From: Pseudomonas silesiensis | GTDB lineage: Bacteria; Pseudomonadota; Gammaproteobacteria; Pseudomonadales; Pseudomonadaceae | NCBI RefSeq assembly: GCF_001661075.1 | Contig: NZ_CP014870.1 | Location: forward strand, 6,019,703 to 6,083,702 | Length of the DNA stretch: 64,000 nt | Direction: 5' to 3' | Shown: positions 55,257 through 64,000 of the stretch, piece after piece | Layout: the number at the start of each line of letters is the position of its first letter | How positions within the stretch are numbered: the stretch's first letter is position 1 | The notes under the pieces: model-generated | The model's database searches: none | Told to the model about the DNA's origin: nothing | The model's input: the letters and a program-made list of their open reading frames with translations, nothing else | Made by a program: the position numbers and the translations under genes

Positions 55257-56140
55257 TTGCAGCGTATTCGGCCACCAGCCAGGCTCGTGTCAACGCGGCA
55301 CTGGAAAGCCTGTTCATCGCGCCAGGCCCTGAGCTAGCACGCCTTTACGAAGCCATGCGCTACAGCGTGATGAATGGCGGTAAACGGGTGCGGCCGTTGC
55401 TGGCCTATGCCGCCTGCGAAGCGCTGGGCGGCGAGGCTGAACACGCCAACGGCGCGGCGTGTGCCGTGGAGCTGATCCACGCCTATTCCCTGGTGCACGA
55501 CGATTTGCCGGCCATGGATGACGACGACCTGCGTCGTGGCCAGCCGACTACCCACAAGAAATTCGACGAAGCCTGCGCGATCCTGGCTGGCGACGGTTTG
55601 CAGAGCCTGGCCTTCAGCGCCCTGCTCGATCCGCGCCTGAACACTGCGGATGCCGACACCCGCCTGCAAATGGTCAGCGCCCTGGCGTTGGCGGCAGGCC
55701 CGGCCGGCATGGTCGGCGGCCAAGCCATCGACCTGGGTTCGGTCGGCCTGAAGCTCGATCAACAAGCCCTTGAATACATGCATCGGCACAAGACCGGTGC
55801 ATTGATCGAGGCCAGCGTCAAACTCGGCGCCCTGGCCAGCGGCCGTGCCGAGAAAGACCAACTGTCGTCGCTGCAGGCTTATGCACAAGCCATCGGCCTG
55901 GCGTTTCAGGTGCAGGACGACATTCTCGACGTCGAAAGCGATACCGCAACCCTCGGCAAACGCCAGGGCGCGGACATTGCCCGGGACAAGCCGACCTACC
56001 CGTCCCTGCTCGGCCTCGACGCAGCCAAGGCCTACGCCCTGGAACTGCGCGATCAGGCCCTGCACGCCCTGCGACCGTTTGACGCGGCCGCCGAGCCGTT
56101 ACGCGACCTGGCCCGCTATATCGTCGACCGGCGCAGCTGA
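55253..56140 (+). CDS. ispA: Farnesyl diphosphate synthase
   Basis: This 295-residue cytosolic prenyl synthase adds two isopentenyl diphosphate units to dimethylallyl diphosphate. The first aspartate-rich motif is [14 protein letters not shown] and the second [10 protein letters not shown], both complete. Translation is coupled to xseB, and dxs follows 92 bases later, so isoprenoid precursor supply and chain elongation are encoded together. Confidence 0.97.
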   Translation: MIAAYSATSQARVNAALESLFIAPGPELARLYEAMRYSVMNGGKRVRPLLAYAACEALGGEAEHANGAACAVELIHAYSLVHDDLPAMDDDDLRRGQPTTHKKFDEACAILAGDGLQSLAFSALLDPRLNTADADTRLQMVSALALAAGPAGMVGGQAIDLGSVGLKLDQQALEYMHRHKTGALIEASVKLGALASGRAEKDQLSSLQAYAQAIGLAFQVQDDILDVESDTATLGKRQGADIARDKPTYPSLLGLDAAKAYALELRDQALHALRPFDAAAEPLRDLARYIVDRRS

Positions 56141-56232
56141 CGGCGTATCCGCCAACTTGAGACCTACGCGTGGGCAGGGGGCGATGCATCAGGTAAACTG
56201 CCGCATCTTTTATACCTATAACGATTCGCCTG

Positions 56233-58131
56233 ATGCCCACGACGTTTCATGAGATTCCCCGCAAACGCCCGACCACGCCCCTGCTCGACCGTGCCAACAC
56301 GCCGGACGGCCTGCGCCGGTTAGGCGAAGCCGAGCTGGAAACCCTGGCCGATGAGTTGCGCCTGGAATTGCTCTATACGGTCGGTCAGACCGGCGGGCAT
56401 TTCGGTGCAGGCCTGGGCGTCATCGAGCTGACCATCGCGTTGCATTACGTCTTCGACACCCCGGATGACCGGCTGGTGTGGGACGTGGGTCATCAGGCCT
56501 ATCCGCACAAAATCCTCACGGGCCGTCGCGAGCGCATGGGCACCCTGCGCCAGAAGGACGGCGTCGCCGCTTTCCCGCGTCGCTCCGAGAGCGAGTACGA
56601 CACCTTTGGCGTCGGACACTCCAGCACCTCGATCAGCGCAGCGCTGGGCATGGCCATTGCCGCCCGCCTGCAGAACAGTGATCGCAAGGCGATTGCCGTG
56701 ATCGGCGATGGTGCATTGACGGCCGGCATGGCGTTCGAGGCGCTGAACCACGCGCCTGAAGTGAACGCCAACATGCTGGTGATCCTCAACGACAACGACA
56801 TGTCGATCTCGCGCAACGTTGGCGGGCTGTCGAATTACCTGGCAAAGATCCTTTCCAGCCGCACTTACGCGAGCATGCGCGAAGGCAGCAAAAAAGTCCT
56901 GTCGCGCCTGCCCGGCGCTTGGGAAATCGCTCGGCGCACCGAAGAATACGCCAAAGGCATGCTGGTGCCCGGCACGCTGTTCGAAGAGCTGGGCTGGAAT
57001 TACATCGGCCCGATCGATGGCCACGACCTGCCGACCCTGATCGCCACCCTGCGCAACATGCGCGACCTGAAAGGGCCGCAATTCCTGCACGTGGTGACCA
57101 AGAAAGGCAAAGGCTTCGCCCCGGCGGAAGTCGACCCGATCGGCTACCACGCCATCACCAAGCTCGAACCGGTGGACGCGCCGGCCGCTGCGCCGAAGAA
57201 AGCCAGCGGACCGAAGTATTCCGGCGTATTCGGCGAATGGCTGTGCGACATGGCCGCCGCCGACTCGCGGTTGGTGGGCATCACTCCGGCGATGAAGGAA
57301 GGCTCCGACCTGGTGGCGTTCAGCGAGCGTTTCCCGCAGCGCTACTTCGACGTGGCGATTGCCGAGCAGCACGCCGTGACCTTCGCCGCCGGCATGGCGT
57401 GCGAAGGCGCGAAACCGGTGGTAGCGATCTATTCGACGTTCCTGCAACGGGGTTATGACCAGCTGGTGCATGACGTGGCGGTGCAAAATCTCGACGTACT
57501 GTTCGCCATCGACCGCGCAGGCCTGGTGGGCGAAGACGGCCCTACGCACGCGGGCAGCTTCGACCTGTCGTTCCTGCGCTGCATCCCCGGCATGCTGGTG
57601 ATGACCCCGAGCGACGAAAACGAACTGCGGAAGATGCTCACCACTGGCCACCTGTTCGACGGCCCGGCGGCGGTGCGTTATCCGCGTGGCTCCGGCCCGA
57701 ACGCGACGATCGAGAAAGACCTCGAACCGATCGAAATCGGCAAGGGCGTGATTCGCCGCCAGGGCAGCAAGGTCGCCCTGCTGGTGTTCGGCGTGCAACT
57801 GGCCGAGGCGCTGAAAGTTGCCCAGACGCTGGATGCGACCGTGGTCGACATGCGCTTCGTCAAGCCGTTGGATGAGGCCCTGGTGCGCGAGATCGCCGGC
57901 AGCCACGAGCTGTTGGTGACCGTCGAAGAGAACGCGATCATGGGCGGTGCCGGTGGCGCGGTCAGCGAGTTCCTCGCCCGGGAAAACATCCTCAAGTCGA
58001 TGCTGCATCTGGGGTTGCCGGATAGCTATGTCGAACACGCCAAGCCTGCGCAGATGCTGGCGGAATGTGGGTTGGATGAGGCCGGAATCGAAGCATCGAT
58101 TCGTCAGCGCCTGCAATTGCTCAATTTGTAA
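56233..58131 (+). CDS. dxs: 1-deoxy-D-xylulose-5-phosphate synthase
   Basis: This 632-residue thiamine diphosphate enzyme condenses pyruvate and glyceraldehyde 3-phosphate in the first step of the MEP isoprenoid pathway. The ThDP motif [25 protein letters not shown] and the transketolase-like [16 protein letters not shown] are intact. It has normal length, and TATAAC at about 56216 may be a -10 element of its own promoter. Confidence 0.98.
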   Translation: MPTTFHEIPRKRPTTPLLDRANTPDGLRRLGEAELETLADELRLELLYTVGQTGGHFGAGLGVIELTIALHYVFDTPDDRLVWDVGHQAYPHKILTGRRERMGTLRQKDGVAAFPRRSESEYDTFGVGHSSTSISAALGMAIAARLQNSDRKAIAVIGDGALTAGMAFEALNHAPEVNANMLVILNDNDMSISRNVGGLSNYLAKILSSRTYASMREGSKKVLSRLPGAWEIARRTEEYAKGMLVPGTLFEELGWNYIGPIDGHDLPTLIATLRNMRDLKGPQFLHVVTKKGKGFAPAEVDPIGYHAITKLEPVDAPAAAPKKASGPKYSGVFGEWLCDMAAADSRLVGITPAMKEGSDLVAFSERFPQRYFDVAIAEQHAVTFAAGMACEGAKPVVAIYSTFLQRGYDQLVHDVAVQNLDVLFAIDRAGLVGEDGPTHAGSFDLSFLRCIPGMLVMTPSDENELRKMLTTGHLFDGPAAVRYPRGSGPNATIEKDLEPIEIGKGVIRRQGSKVALLVFGVQLAEALKVAQTLDATVVDMRFVKPLDEALVREIAGSHELLVTVEENAIMGGAGGAVSEFLARENILKSMLHLGLPDSYVEHAKPAQMLAECGLDEAGIEASIRQRLQLLNL

Positions 58132-58144
58132 ACCCAATCGCTCA

Positions 58145-58218
58145 CTGTAGGAGCCGGCTTGCTGGCGAAGGCGTCCTCGAAGACGCCAGAAGCTTCGCTG
58201 GCAAGCCAGCTCCTACAG
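58145..58218. repeat. REP palindrome between dxs and btuB
   Basis: CTGTAGGAGCCGGCTTGCTGGCGAAG and its near-complete reverse complement ending GCTCCTACAG form a long hairpin just after dxs; a second inner stem (GCGTC/GACGC) lies in the loop. It probably ends or protects the dxs transcript. Confidence 0.85.
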
Positions 58219-58253
58219 GGGACCGAGTTCTCTTCGCTTTCTACGAATAACCC

Positions 58254-60137
58254 ATGAATCTCTCCCGCCTCGCCCTGACGCTGACCCTTCTGCCGTCCGG
58301 CCCACTCCTGGCCGACACCTTCGAACGCGATCAAGCCCTGAAACTGCCTGACGTGCTGATCAGCGCCAACCGCCAGGTGGAAGCCCGCAACGACAGCAGC
58401 GCCGCCAACACCGTGTTCACCCGCGAAGACATCGACCGCCTGCAACCGGGCAGTGTCACGGATCTGCTGCGTCGGGTACCGGGCGTACAGATCGGGCAAA
58501 CCGGCGGGCGCGGCAGTCTGCCGGGGGTTTACATACGCGGCACCAAGTCGGCCCAGAGCCTGGTGCTGGTCGACGGCCAGCGAATCGGTAACTCGACCTC
58601 CGGCGACAGCAACCTGCAACACATCAACATCGAGCAGGTCGAGCGCGTGGAAGTGCTGCGCGGCTCCCGCTCGGTGATTTATGGCAGTGATGCAATTGGC
58701 GGGGTGATTCAGATATTTACCCGTCACGGCGGCGAACCAGGCCTGCAACCACGGATGCATGTGGGCTTTGGCAGCAACCAGACCTGGGAGCGCAGCCTCG
58801 GTTTGTCGGGTGGCGATGAGAAAACCCGCTTCGACCTCGGCGCCAGTCTCGATGAAACCGCCGGGATCAATCGCACCCGCGCGTCGTATCCCAGCGACGG
58901 CGATCACGATGAGTACCGCAACAAATCGGTCAGTTTGAGCCTGAGTCACGCTCTCACCGATGACATCGAAATCGGCGCCAACCTGCTCGATAACCGCGGC
59001 AAAAGCGCGTTCGACAATCCTTTTGGACGCTTCGACACGACCACCTTCGAGTCGGTCCAGCAGCAGCCTTACAGCGATTTCGCCGTCAGCAGCATCAGCA
59101 GCTACGTCGATGCCCGGGTTAACGAGATCTGGAAAACCCGCGTCGAAGTCGGCCACAGCGAAAACCGCGAGAAGACACTCGACAAGCTCAGCGAGGAGCG
59201 CAGCGTGTTCAACACCTATCGCGACTCGGTGAACTGGCAGAACGACCTGACCCTGAACGACCGCAACAGCCTGATCCTCGGCGGCGACTGGTACGAAGAC
59301 CGCATCAACAGCAGCACCCCCTTCGACGAGGACAGCCGCTGGAACCGCGCGGCGTTTATCCAGCATCGCTATCAGGCGGACAGTTTTTCCACGGAACTGG
59401 GATTGCGCCGCGACCAGAACCAGCAGTTCGGCGGCCAGAACAGCTGGAGCGGCACCTTCACCCTGCCGCTGAACCCGGACAACGATCTGTTGCTGACCTA
59501 CAGCGAAGGCTTCCGCGCGCCGACCTTCAATGACCTGTACTACCCGGACTTCAGCAACCCTGATCTCAAGCCCGAGACCTCGAAAAGCTATGAGCTGCAA
59601 TGGCGCAGTCAGCTGACTGAAAGCAGCCGGCTGGAAGCTTCGCTATATCGCACGGACCTGGAAGACGCGATTATTTTCGGCAGCAACTCACGGCCGCAAA
59701 ACGTTGCCTCGGCCCGGATCAACGGGTTTGAAGCGGCCTTGAAGCAGGAGCTGTTCGGCTGGCAGAGCAACCTCGGCATCGCCATCATCGACCCAAGGGA
59801 TCGCGACAGCGGCCACACGCTGGCCCGACGCGCGCGGCGGACCTTGAGCCTGGATCTGGATCGGCAGTTCGACCGTCTGGGCCTCGGCGCCAGCTGGCAG
59901 GCGGTGAGCAGCAGCTATGACGACGAGAACAATCAGCAGCCATTGGGTGGGTATGCCTTGCTGGGGTTACGCAGCAGCTGGGCGCTGAATCGCGAGGTCA
60001 AGCTTGAGCTGAAGGTGGATAACCTGCTGGACAAGGGTTACAGCCGGGCGCTGTACAGCCATGACAGTAGTCAGTATGGGTATCGCGAGGAAGGTCGGGC
60101 GTGGATGTTCGGGGTGACCTGGACGCCGGAGATCTGA
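58254..60137 (+). CDS. btuB: TonB-dependent outer-membrane receptor, BtuB-like (vitamin B12)
   Basis: This 627-residue protein has a signal peptide (ALTLTLLPSGPLLA). A TonB box-like LPDVLISANR is followed by the plug domain (DIDRLQPGSVTDLLRRVPGV) and a 22-strand barrel ending in the aromatic WMFGVTWTPEI. Similarity to BtuB and the nearby btuF-like gene support cobalamin or cobinamide uptake. No cobalamin riboswitch is evident in the 122 bases upstream, most of which is a REP element. Confidence 0.9.
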   Translation: MNLSRLALTLTLLPSGPLLADTFERDQALKLPDVLISANRQVEARNDSSAANTVFTREDIDRLQPGSVTDLLRRVPGVQIGQTGGRGSLPGVYIRGTKSAQSLVLVDGQRIGNSTSGDSNLQHINIEQVERVEVLRGSRSVIYGSDAIGGVIQIFTRHGGEPGLQPRMHVGFGSNQTWERSLGLSGGDEKTRFDLGASLDETAGINRTRASYPSDGDHDEYRNKSVSLSLSHALTDDIEIGANLLDNRGKSAFDNPFGRFDTTTFESVQQQPYSDFAVSSISSYVDARVNEIWKTRVEVGHSENREKTLDKLSEERSVFNTYRDSVNWQNDLTLNDRNSLILGGDWYEDRINSSTPFDEDSRWNRAAFIQHRYQADSFSTELGLRRDQNQQFGGQNSWSGTFTLPLNPDNDLLLTYSEGFRAPTFNDLYYPDFSNPDLKPETSKSYELQWRSQLTESSRLEASLYRTDLEDAIIFGSNSRPQNVASARINGFEAALKQELFGWQSNLGIAIIDPRDRDSGHTLARRARRTLSLDLDRQFDRLGLGASWQAVSSSYDDENNQQPLGGYALLGLRSSWALNREVKLELKVDNLLDKGYSRALYSHDSSQYGYREEGRAWMFGVTWTPEI

Positions 60138-60166
60138 TCAAGGATTTGCGGTGCCCAGGCCGGCCT

Positions 60167-60315
60167 CATCGCGGGCAAGCCCGCTCCCACACTGGATCTT
60201 TGTGCACCACAAATCCAATGTGGGACACTGGATCTCTGTGCACCACAAATCCCATTTGGGGACACTGGATCTCTGCGCACCACAAATCCAATGTGGGAGC
60301 GAGCTTGCTCGCGAT
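60167..60315. repeat. REP doublet enclosing three 36-37-base tandem repeats
   Basis: Outer inverted arms CATCGCGGGCAAGCCCGC and GCGAGCTTGCTCGCGATG enclose three tandem units at 60190-60225, 60226-60262 and 60263-60298. Each unit begins CACTGGATCT and contains GCACCACAAATCC. The repeats lie between the convergent btuB and btuF-like genes. Confidence 0.85.
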
Positions 60316-60330
60316 GGCAGCACCTCGGTC

Positions 60331-61134
60331 TCAGCGGTCCGGCGCGATGACCTGGCACAACTTGGCCGTCGCCTCGATCATCTGCCCACTCGGCCGTTCC
60401 AGGCCTTTATCCGTCACCAGCAGCAACTGCCCCTGCGCCACCGCCGCCACCTGCGGCCACACCTTCCACGCATCGAGCTGCGCCTGATCACCGGCCAGAA
60501 TCACCTCGGGATTGCGCTGCAACACTGCTTCGATACTGACCTGCGGCGCCGGCAATGTCAGGTCGGCGAACACATTGCGCGCGCCGCACACCTCAAGCGC
60601 ATCACTGATGATCTGCCCGCCGCCCACGGTGTACAGCGGCCGATCCCAGACCTGGTAAAACACCTGCAACGGCTTGTCCCGTCGATAACGCAGGCGCAAC
60701 GAATCCAGGTGCTGACGCAAGTTCCCAGCCAATAAAACACCACGCTCCGGCCTGCCGAGTTGCATGGCAATCGCCTCGATCTGCGCAGTGAGTTGTTCGA
60801 AGGTGTGGGGTTCGGCGACGTAGGTCGGTATGTTCAGTCGCTTGAGCTGCTCACGCTGGGCCGGGCCGACACTGCCGGGCCAGAGCAACAACAAGTCGGG
60901 TTTCAGGCTGAGCAGTTGCTCCATGTCCACCTGACCATAGCGGCCAACGGAAGGAACATCCTTGAGTTCCGCGGGACGCTCACCGGCATCCAGCACCCCC
61001 ACCAGCAGATCGGCTGAGCCCAGTTCGACGACGATTTCGGACAGCGATGGCGCCAGGCTGACCACCCGCTCGAGCGCAGTCGCCGAGCCGCTGACGGCCA
61101 GCAGCAACACCGCCAGCCAGACGCTGCGCATCAA
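60331..61134 (-). CDS. btuF: Periplasmic cobalamin-binding protein, BtuF-like
   Basis: This 267-residue protein has a signal peptide ([20 protein letters not shown]) and the helical-backbone substrate-binding fold of BtuF/FhuD (RVVSLAPSLSEIVVELG, DLLLLWPGS, VLQRNPEVILAGD). It should bind cobalamin delivered by BtuB. No BtuCD permease or ATPase is in the window. It overlaps the upstream membrane-protein gene by four bases and is cotranscribed with it and ribA. Confidence 0.85.
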   Translation of the reverse strand: MMRSVWLAVLLLAVSGSATALERVVSLAPSLSEIVVELGSADLLVGVLDAGERPAELKDVPSVGRYGQVDMEQLLSLKPDLLLLWPGSVGPAQREQLKRLNIPTYVAEPHTFEQLTAQIEAIAMQLGRPERGVLLAGNLRQHLDSLRLRYRRDKPLQVFYQVWDRPLYTVGGGQIISDALEVCGARNVFADLTLPAPQVSIEAVLQRNPEVILAGDQAQLDAWKVWPQVAAVAQGQLLLVTDKGLERPSGQMIEATAKLCQVIAPDR

Positions 61135-61550
61135 CCGAGTTGACGCGGAATACGGTAGAGGTAGAACAGTACCAGGGTCGACAGCGCCAGCAGCATCAGT
61201 GGCACCGCTTCAAGGCCGACGAACACCGCCAACGCACCGATCCAGGCCGGCAGAGCGGCGACCAGGAATGCGGTACGACGCTTGGCGGCCAGGGCAATCC
61301 AGGCGGCAGGCTCTTCAGGGGTGTCGAGGGCTTTCTGGGTGGCGATCAGCCCGTGTTTGTAGCCACCAAAGAATTTCAGGCTGACAAACATCGAGGCCAC
61401 ACCGGCGATGAACAATGGCATCGCCAGCACCGGCAGGATCGCCTCGCCCTGGCCAAACACACCGTTGATCACGAACAGGGGCACCAGGGCCAGCGCCAGG
61501 TATTGCCACCAATTGACGGACAGTCGCCGCCGCACCTGACCGCGGGTCAC
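61131..61550 (-). CDS. Small inner-membrane protein, unknown function
   Basis: This 139-residue protein has four hydrophobic segments (about 14-33, 38-58, 90-107 and 112-131) with a cytosolic-looking charged loop ([14 protein letters not shown]). I do not recognise a transporter signature. ATGA overlaps with ribA upstream and with the btuF-like gene downstream place it in one translational chain. It might assist cobalamin uptake or be unrelated to it. Confidence 0.75.
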   Translation of the reverse strand: MTRGQVRRRLSVNWWQYLALALVPLFVINGVFGQGEAILPVLAMPLFIAGVASMFVSLKFFGGYKHGLIATQKALDTPEEPAAWIALAAKRRTAFLVAALPAWIGALAVFVGLEAVPLMLLALSTLVLFYLYRIPRQLG

Positions 61551-62164
61551 GCCCGGTCCGCCTCACCCTGGTGCTCGTTGCCCATCATGTGGTCGAGCTT
61601 GCTGGCCTTGGTGGCCAGGTAGAGTTTGTTATGCGGATTGTGGCCGGTGTGCAGCGGTACGCGCTCGGTGACCACGATACCCATGTCGGTCAAGGCTTTG
61701 ACCTTGCGCGGGTTGTTGGTCATCAAACGCAGGGATTCCACGCCCAGGTGCTGCAGCATCGGCAGGCACATGGCGTAATCGCGCTGGTCGGCGGCAAAGC
61801 CCAGGCGTTCGTTGGCTTCCACGGTGTCGGCACCGCCATCCTGCAATTCATAGGCGCGGATCTTGTTCAGCAAGCCAATGCCACGGCCTTCCTGACGCAA
61901 GTACAGCAACACGCCACGGCCTTCACGGGCGATGGCCTGCAAGGCTGCCTCGAGCTGCGAGCCGCAATCGCAGCGCTGGCTGAACAAGGCATCGCCCGTC
62001 AGGCACTCGGAATGCAACCGGCCGAGTACCGGGGCACCGTCGACGAACTCACCCAGACTCAGCACGACGTGCTCGCGCCCGTTTTCCTCATCGAGAAAGC
62101 CGTGCATGGTGAAATTCGCAAAAGGCGTTGGCAGCTTGGAAGCGGCGACAAAAACGACAGGCAC
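61547..62164 (-). CDS. ribA: GTP cyclohydrolase II
   Basis: This 205-residue enzyme opens GTP to give the pyrimidine precursor of riboflavin. The zinc-site cysteines are in [19 protein letters not shown], and [18 protein letters not shown] carries the catalytic arginine region. It is a stand-alone RibA without the RibB half. It heads the ribA-membrane protein-btuF chain. Confidence 0.97.
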   Translation of the reverse strand: MPVVFVAASKLPTPFANFTMHGFLDEENGREHVVLSLGEFVDGAPVLGRLHSECLTGDALFSQRCDCGSQLEAALQAIAREGRGVLLYLRQEGRGIGLLNKIRAYELQDGGADTVEANERLGFAADQRDYAMCLPMLQHLGVESLRLMTNNPRKVKALTDMGIVVTERVPLHTGHNPHNKLYLATKASKLDHMMGNEHQGEADRA

Positions 62165-62298
62165 CGGTGTGCTCCTGATCTATAGGTACTGGAGATTCGC
62201 AGACGCGGCATTGTAACAGCAGGTTCCAACTGACGCTTAGGCTGAATTATGGGGCATAACGATCAAAATGTTTGATCTCAACCACGCCCCGCCCCACT

Positions 62299-62393
62299 CC
62301 TGTGGGAGCGGGCTTGCTCGCGAAGACGGTGGCTCAGTCAATAATGATGTCGCCTGACACACCGCTTTCGCGAGCAAGCCCGCTCCCACAGGG
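62299..62393. repeat. REP doublet between the ABC binding protein and ribA
   Basis: CCTGTGGGAGCGGGCTTGCTCGCGAAG and its reverse complement (62365-62393) flank about 40 unrelated bases. The 273-base gap holds nothing else apart from the presumed ribA promoter near 62200-62260. Confidence 0.85.
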
Positions 62394-62437
62394 TCGGAGG
62401 CACCCCAGGTAAGTTCTCGCCAGCCGCATGATCGGCT

Positions 62438-63175
62438 TCAATTCGGATCAAACGGATAAGGCTGCTTCCAACGCTCGAAAATCGGTTTCAGCCGGCCGCT
62501 TTTCACCAATTGTTCCATGCGTTGGTCGAACAGCGCCATCAATGCACGGGCCCTGGGTGTATCGGCGAAGCACAGGTACAGCGGCAACTCTGCTATGTGG
62601 GTGCGACGGAACTGCGAGGGATCCCTGGCCCGCTTGACGACGTAGTCGACCTCGGTCAGCGCATCGATGTAAAAGTCGGCGCGATTATGGACCAGCATCG
62701 ACAGGATTCCGGTACGCCGCAGGACTTCGTTGTAACGACGCACGTTGGGCAGGTAGTCCTGATAATCGTAGCCGCGGACCCAGGCCAGTCGATAGTTGCC
62801 CAGGGTTTCCGGAGTCGGGGCCGGATTGCTGGCCAGCCCCAGGGCATAGATGTGATCGGTATCGAAGCTCCAGCGTGGATACAGCAGGTCGCTGGTCTCG
62901 TCACGATAGGAGCCGACGCAGGCGTCCACTTCACCCCGCTGGGCCAGCCCCATGGAACGCAAGTAGGGCTCGGTACGGATGTCCAGCTTGACCCCGGCCG
63001 GCTCGAACACCTCGCGCAACACGTCCCAGCCCAGACCGTGACCGTCCGCGGCGGTGTAGTCTTCCCAGTCCTCGCTGGCCAGATGAATCACGGACGGGGT
63101 CGCCGGTTCATCCGCCGCCTGGGCAAGCGCACTCAACATCGCCAAGACCATCACCAGCAACCAGCGTCGAGCCAT
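62438..63175 (-). CDS. Periplasmic solute-binding protein (SBP_bac_3 type)
   Basis: This 245-residue protein has a signal peptide (WLLVMVLAMLSALAQAAD) and the amino-acid-binding-protein fold (family 3): HLASEDWEDYTAADGHGLG, SYRDETSDLLYPRW and a C-terminal MEQLVKSGRLKPIFERW. It is an orphan: no permease or ATPase genes are adjacent. Ligand unknown. It starts 22 bases downstream of the pgpA stop and is probably in the thiL-pgpA transcript. Confidence 0.85.
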   Translation of the reverse strand: MARRWLLVMVLAMLSALAQAADEPATPSVIHLASEDWEDYTAADGHGLGWDVLREVFEPAGVKLDIRTEPYLRSMGLAQRGEVDACVGSYRDETSDLLYPRWSFDTDHIYALGLASNPAPTPETLGNYRLAWVRGYDYQDYLPNVRRYNEVLRRTGILSMLVHNRADFYIDALTEVDYVVKRARDPSQFRRTHIAELPLYLCFADTPRARALMALFDQRMEQLVKSGRLKPIFERWKQPYPFDPN

Positions 63176-63197
63176 CCCTAATCCCCTGTTCCGCCAC

Positions 63198-63701
63198 TCA
63201 GGCGAAAATCCATACCAGCCCCTGCATCGCCAACCACGCAAACACCCCGGCCAATACGTCGTCGAGCATGATCCCGACGCCACCGTGCACATGCTTGTCT
63301 ATCCAGTGAATAGGCCACGGCTTGAGGATATCGAAGAAGCGAAATACCAGAAAACCTGCCAGCAACCAATACCAACCTTCCGGTACCAGCCACAGCGTGA
63401 TCCACATCCCGACCATTTCGTCCCAGACGATGCCTTCGTGGTCGTGCACCCGCAAATCGTCGGCCACCTTGCCGCACAGCCAGAAGCCGAACAGCATGGT
63501 GATGCCCAGCATCAGCCAGTAACCCCAGTCGGGCAGCATCTGCCACAGCGGAATAAAGGGTAGCGCAACTAACGAACCCCAGGTGCCCGGTGCTTTTGGC
63601 AGGGTGCCCGAACCGAAGCCGAACGCGATGAAATGCCAGGGATTGCGCCAGACCGAGGGCGGTACGAATTCCGCCGGGACTTGATTGGGATGATCTGTCA
63701 C
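63198..63701 (-). CDS. pgpA: Phosphatidylglycerophosphatase A
   Basis: This 167-residue inner-membrane enzyme dephosphorylates phosphatidylglycerol phosphate. The PgpA signature includes FGSGTLPKAPGTWGSL and HDHEGIVWDEMVGMW. It overlaps thiL by four bases (ATGA), the usual gammaproteobacterial order. Confidence 0.96.
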   Translation of the reverse strand: MTDHPNQVPAEFVPPSVWRNPWHFIAFGFGSGTLPKAPGTWGSLVALPFIPLWQMLPDWGYWLMLGITMLFGFWLCGKVADDLRVHDHEGIVWDEMVGMWITLWLVPEGWYWLLAGFLVFRFFDILKPWPIHWIDKHVHGGVGIMLDDVLAGVFAWLAMQGLVWIFA

Positions 63702-64000
63702 GGTGTCTCCCGAAAATGTTGATAGCCCCGGGTTTGCGGGGTGATGTCTTGGCCATCGGCATCCAGCAGCACGACGCCTTGCCCTGCCACCACACGCCCG
63801 ACCACATGGATCGGCCAGCCATCTGCCATCATTTGTGGCAACTCGACAGACGGTAATGTGAAGGCCAGGACGTAATCGTCTCCGCCACTGAGGGCCGCGT
63901 TTACTGCACCCGACTGACCGAGCAAGGCCACTAAAGCCTTCGACAGCGGCAAACGGTCCCGTTCAACTTGAATGCCTACCTTCGATGCGAGAGCGATATG
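63698..64000 (-). CDS. thiL: Thiamine-monophosphate kinase, C-terminal part
   Basis: The last 100 codons of ThiL; the gene continues past the window edge. HIASKVGIQVERDRLPL and ALSGGDDYVLAFTLP are family-typical. ThiL phosphorylates thiamine phosphate to thiamine diphosphate, the cofactor of Dxs encoded nearby. The apparent TTG start at 63952 is not a real start; the frame is open to the edge. Confidence 0.93.
   Translation of the reverse strand, partial: HIALASKVGIQVERDRLPLSKALVALLGQSGAVNAALSGGDDYVLAFTLPSVELPQMMADGWPIHVVGRVVAGQGVVLLDADGQDITPQTRGYQHFRETP

Noticed and set aside
56320..58137. 605-residue minus-strand open frame opposite dxs
   Set aside because: Antisense shadow of a highly conserved gene.
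58132..58253. Cobalamin riboswitch before btuB
   Set aside because: The interval is almost filled by a REP hairpin, too short for the aptamer, and no B12-box-like GCCACTG was seen.
60167..60315. CRISPR array
   Set aside because: Only three units, no unique spacers, and no cas genes; the units are contiguous tandem repeats.

Overview
The window is a chromosomal segment of a Pseudomonas, most likely from the fluorescens group. This rests on gene content and order (exaC/eat/eutBC, the six-gene mag operon, xseB-ispA-dxs, thiL-pgpA, ribA), on many extragenic palindromes of the type 'TGTAGGAGC..GCGAAG..GCTCCTACA', and on high GC in the core genes. The assignment is inference; no 16S or other taxonomic marker lies in the window.

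Layout. (1) 1-12.2 kb is core genome. It holds an ethanolamine catabolism cluster (AcoR-type sigma-54 activator, ExaC aldehyde dehydrogenase behind a good -24/-12 promoter, Eat permease, EutB and EutC). A GNAT acetyltransferase, a DedA protein, an MtfA-type peptidase, inorganic pyrophosphatase and an S24-family repressor follow. (2) 12,214-43,675 is a 31.4-kb integrative element. It is bounded by 20-bp direct repeats (att), with a P4-type integrase just inside the left end and 12-bp-period repeats just inside both ends. (3) 43.8-44.3 kb holds a RelB/RelE pair. (4) 44.5-54.7 kb is the alpha-2-macroglobulin operon magABCDEF on the minus strand. (5) 55-64 kb is core genome: xseB-ispA-dxs, btuB, a ribA-membrane protein-btuF unit, a periplasmic binding protein, pgpA and the 3' part of thiL.

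The element is a defence island with a small replication/recombination core: AlpA-like regulator, DUF3987 protein, a DUF932/YqaJ-exonuclease/metal-binding/RadC-like module, and a YagK/YfjJ-type (inovirus Gp2-like) replication protein. I see no conjugation and no capsid genes, so it is an integrative or satellite-like element rather than a self-transmissible one. Its cargo includes (a) an operon of a caspase-like protease, an unrecognised protein and a stand-alone ComEC-like metallo-beta-lactamase; (b) a Septu-like ptuA-ptuB pair extended by a 33-codon micro-gene and a DUF6602 protein with a clear PD-(D/E)XK signature, all coupled by 4-base overlaps; (c) a five-gene minus-strand operon of SNF2-type helicase, DUF4391 protein, type III-like Mod, type III-like Res and a DUF262/DUF1524 (GmrSD-like) protein; and (d) a zinc-ribbon/phospholipase-D-like protein.

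The last gene of operon (c) is split by a 1,327-bp IS3-family (IS2-group) element. It has a 5-bp target duplication, and precise excision would restore a 713-codon reading frame. The best candidates for undescribed biology are operon (a), the extended Septu operon (b) and the five-gene operon (c).
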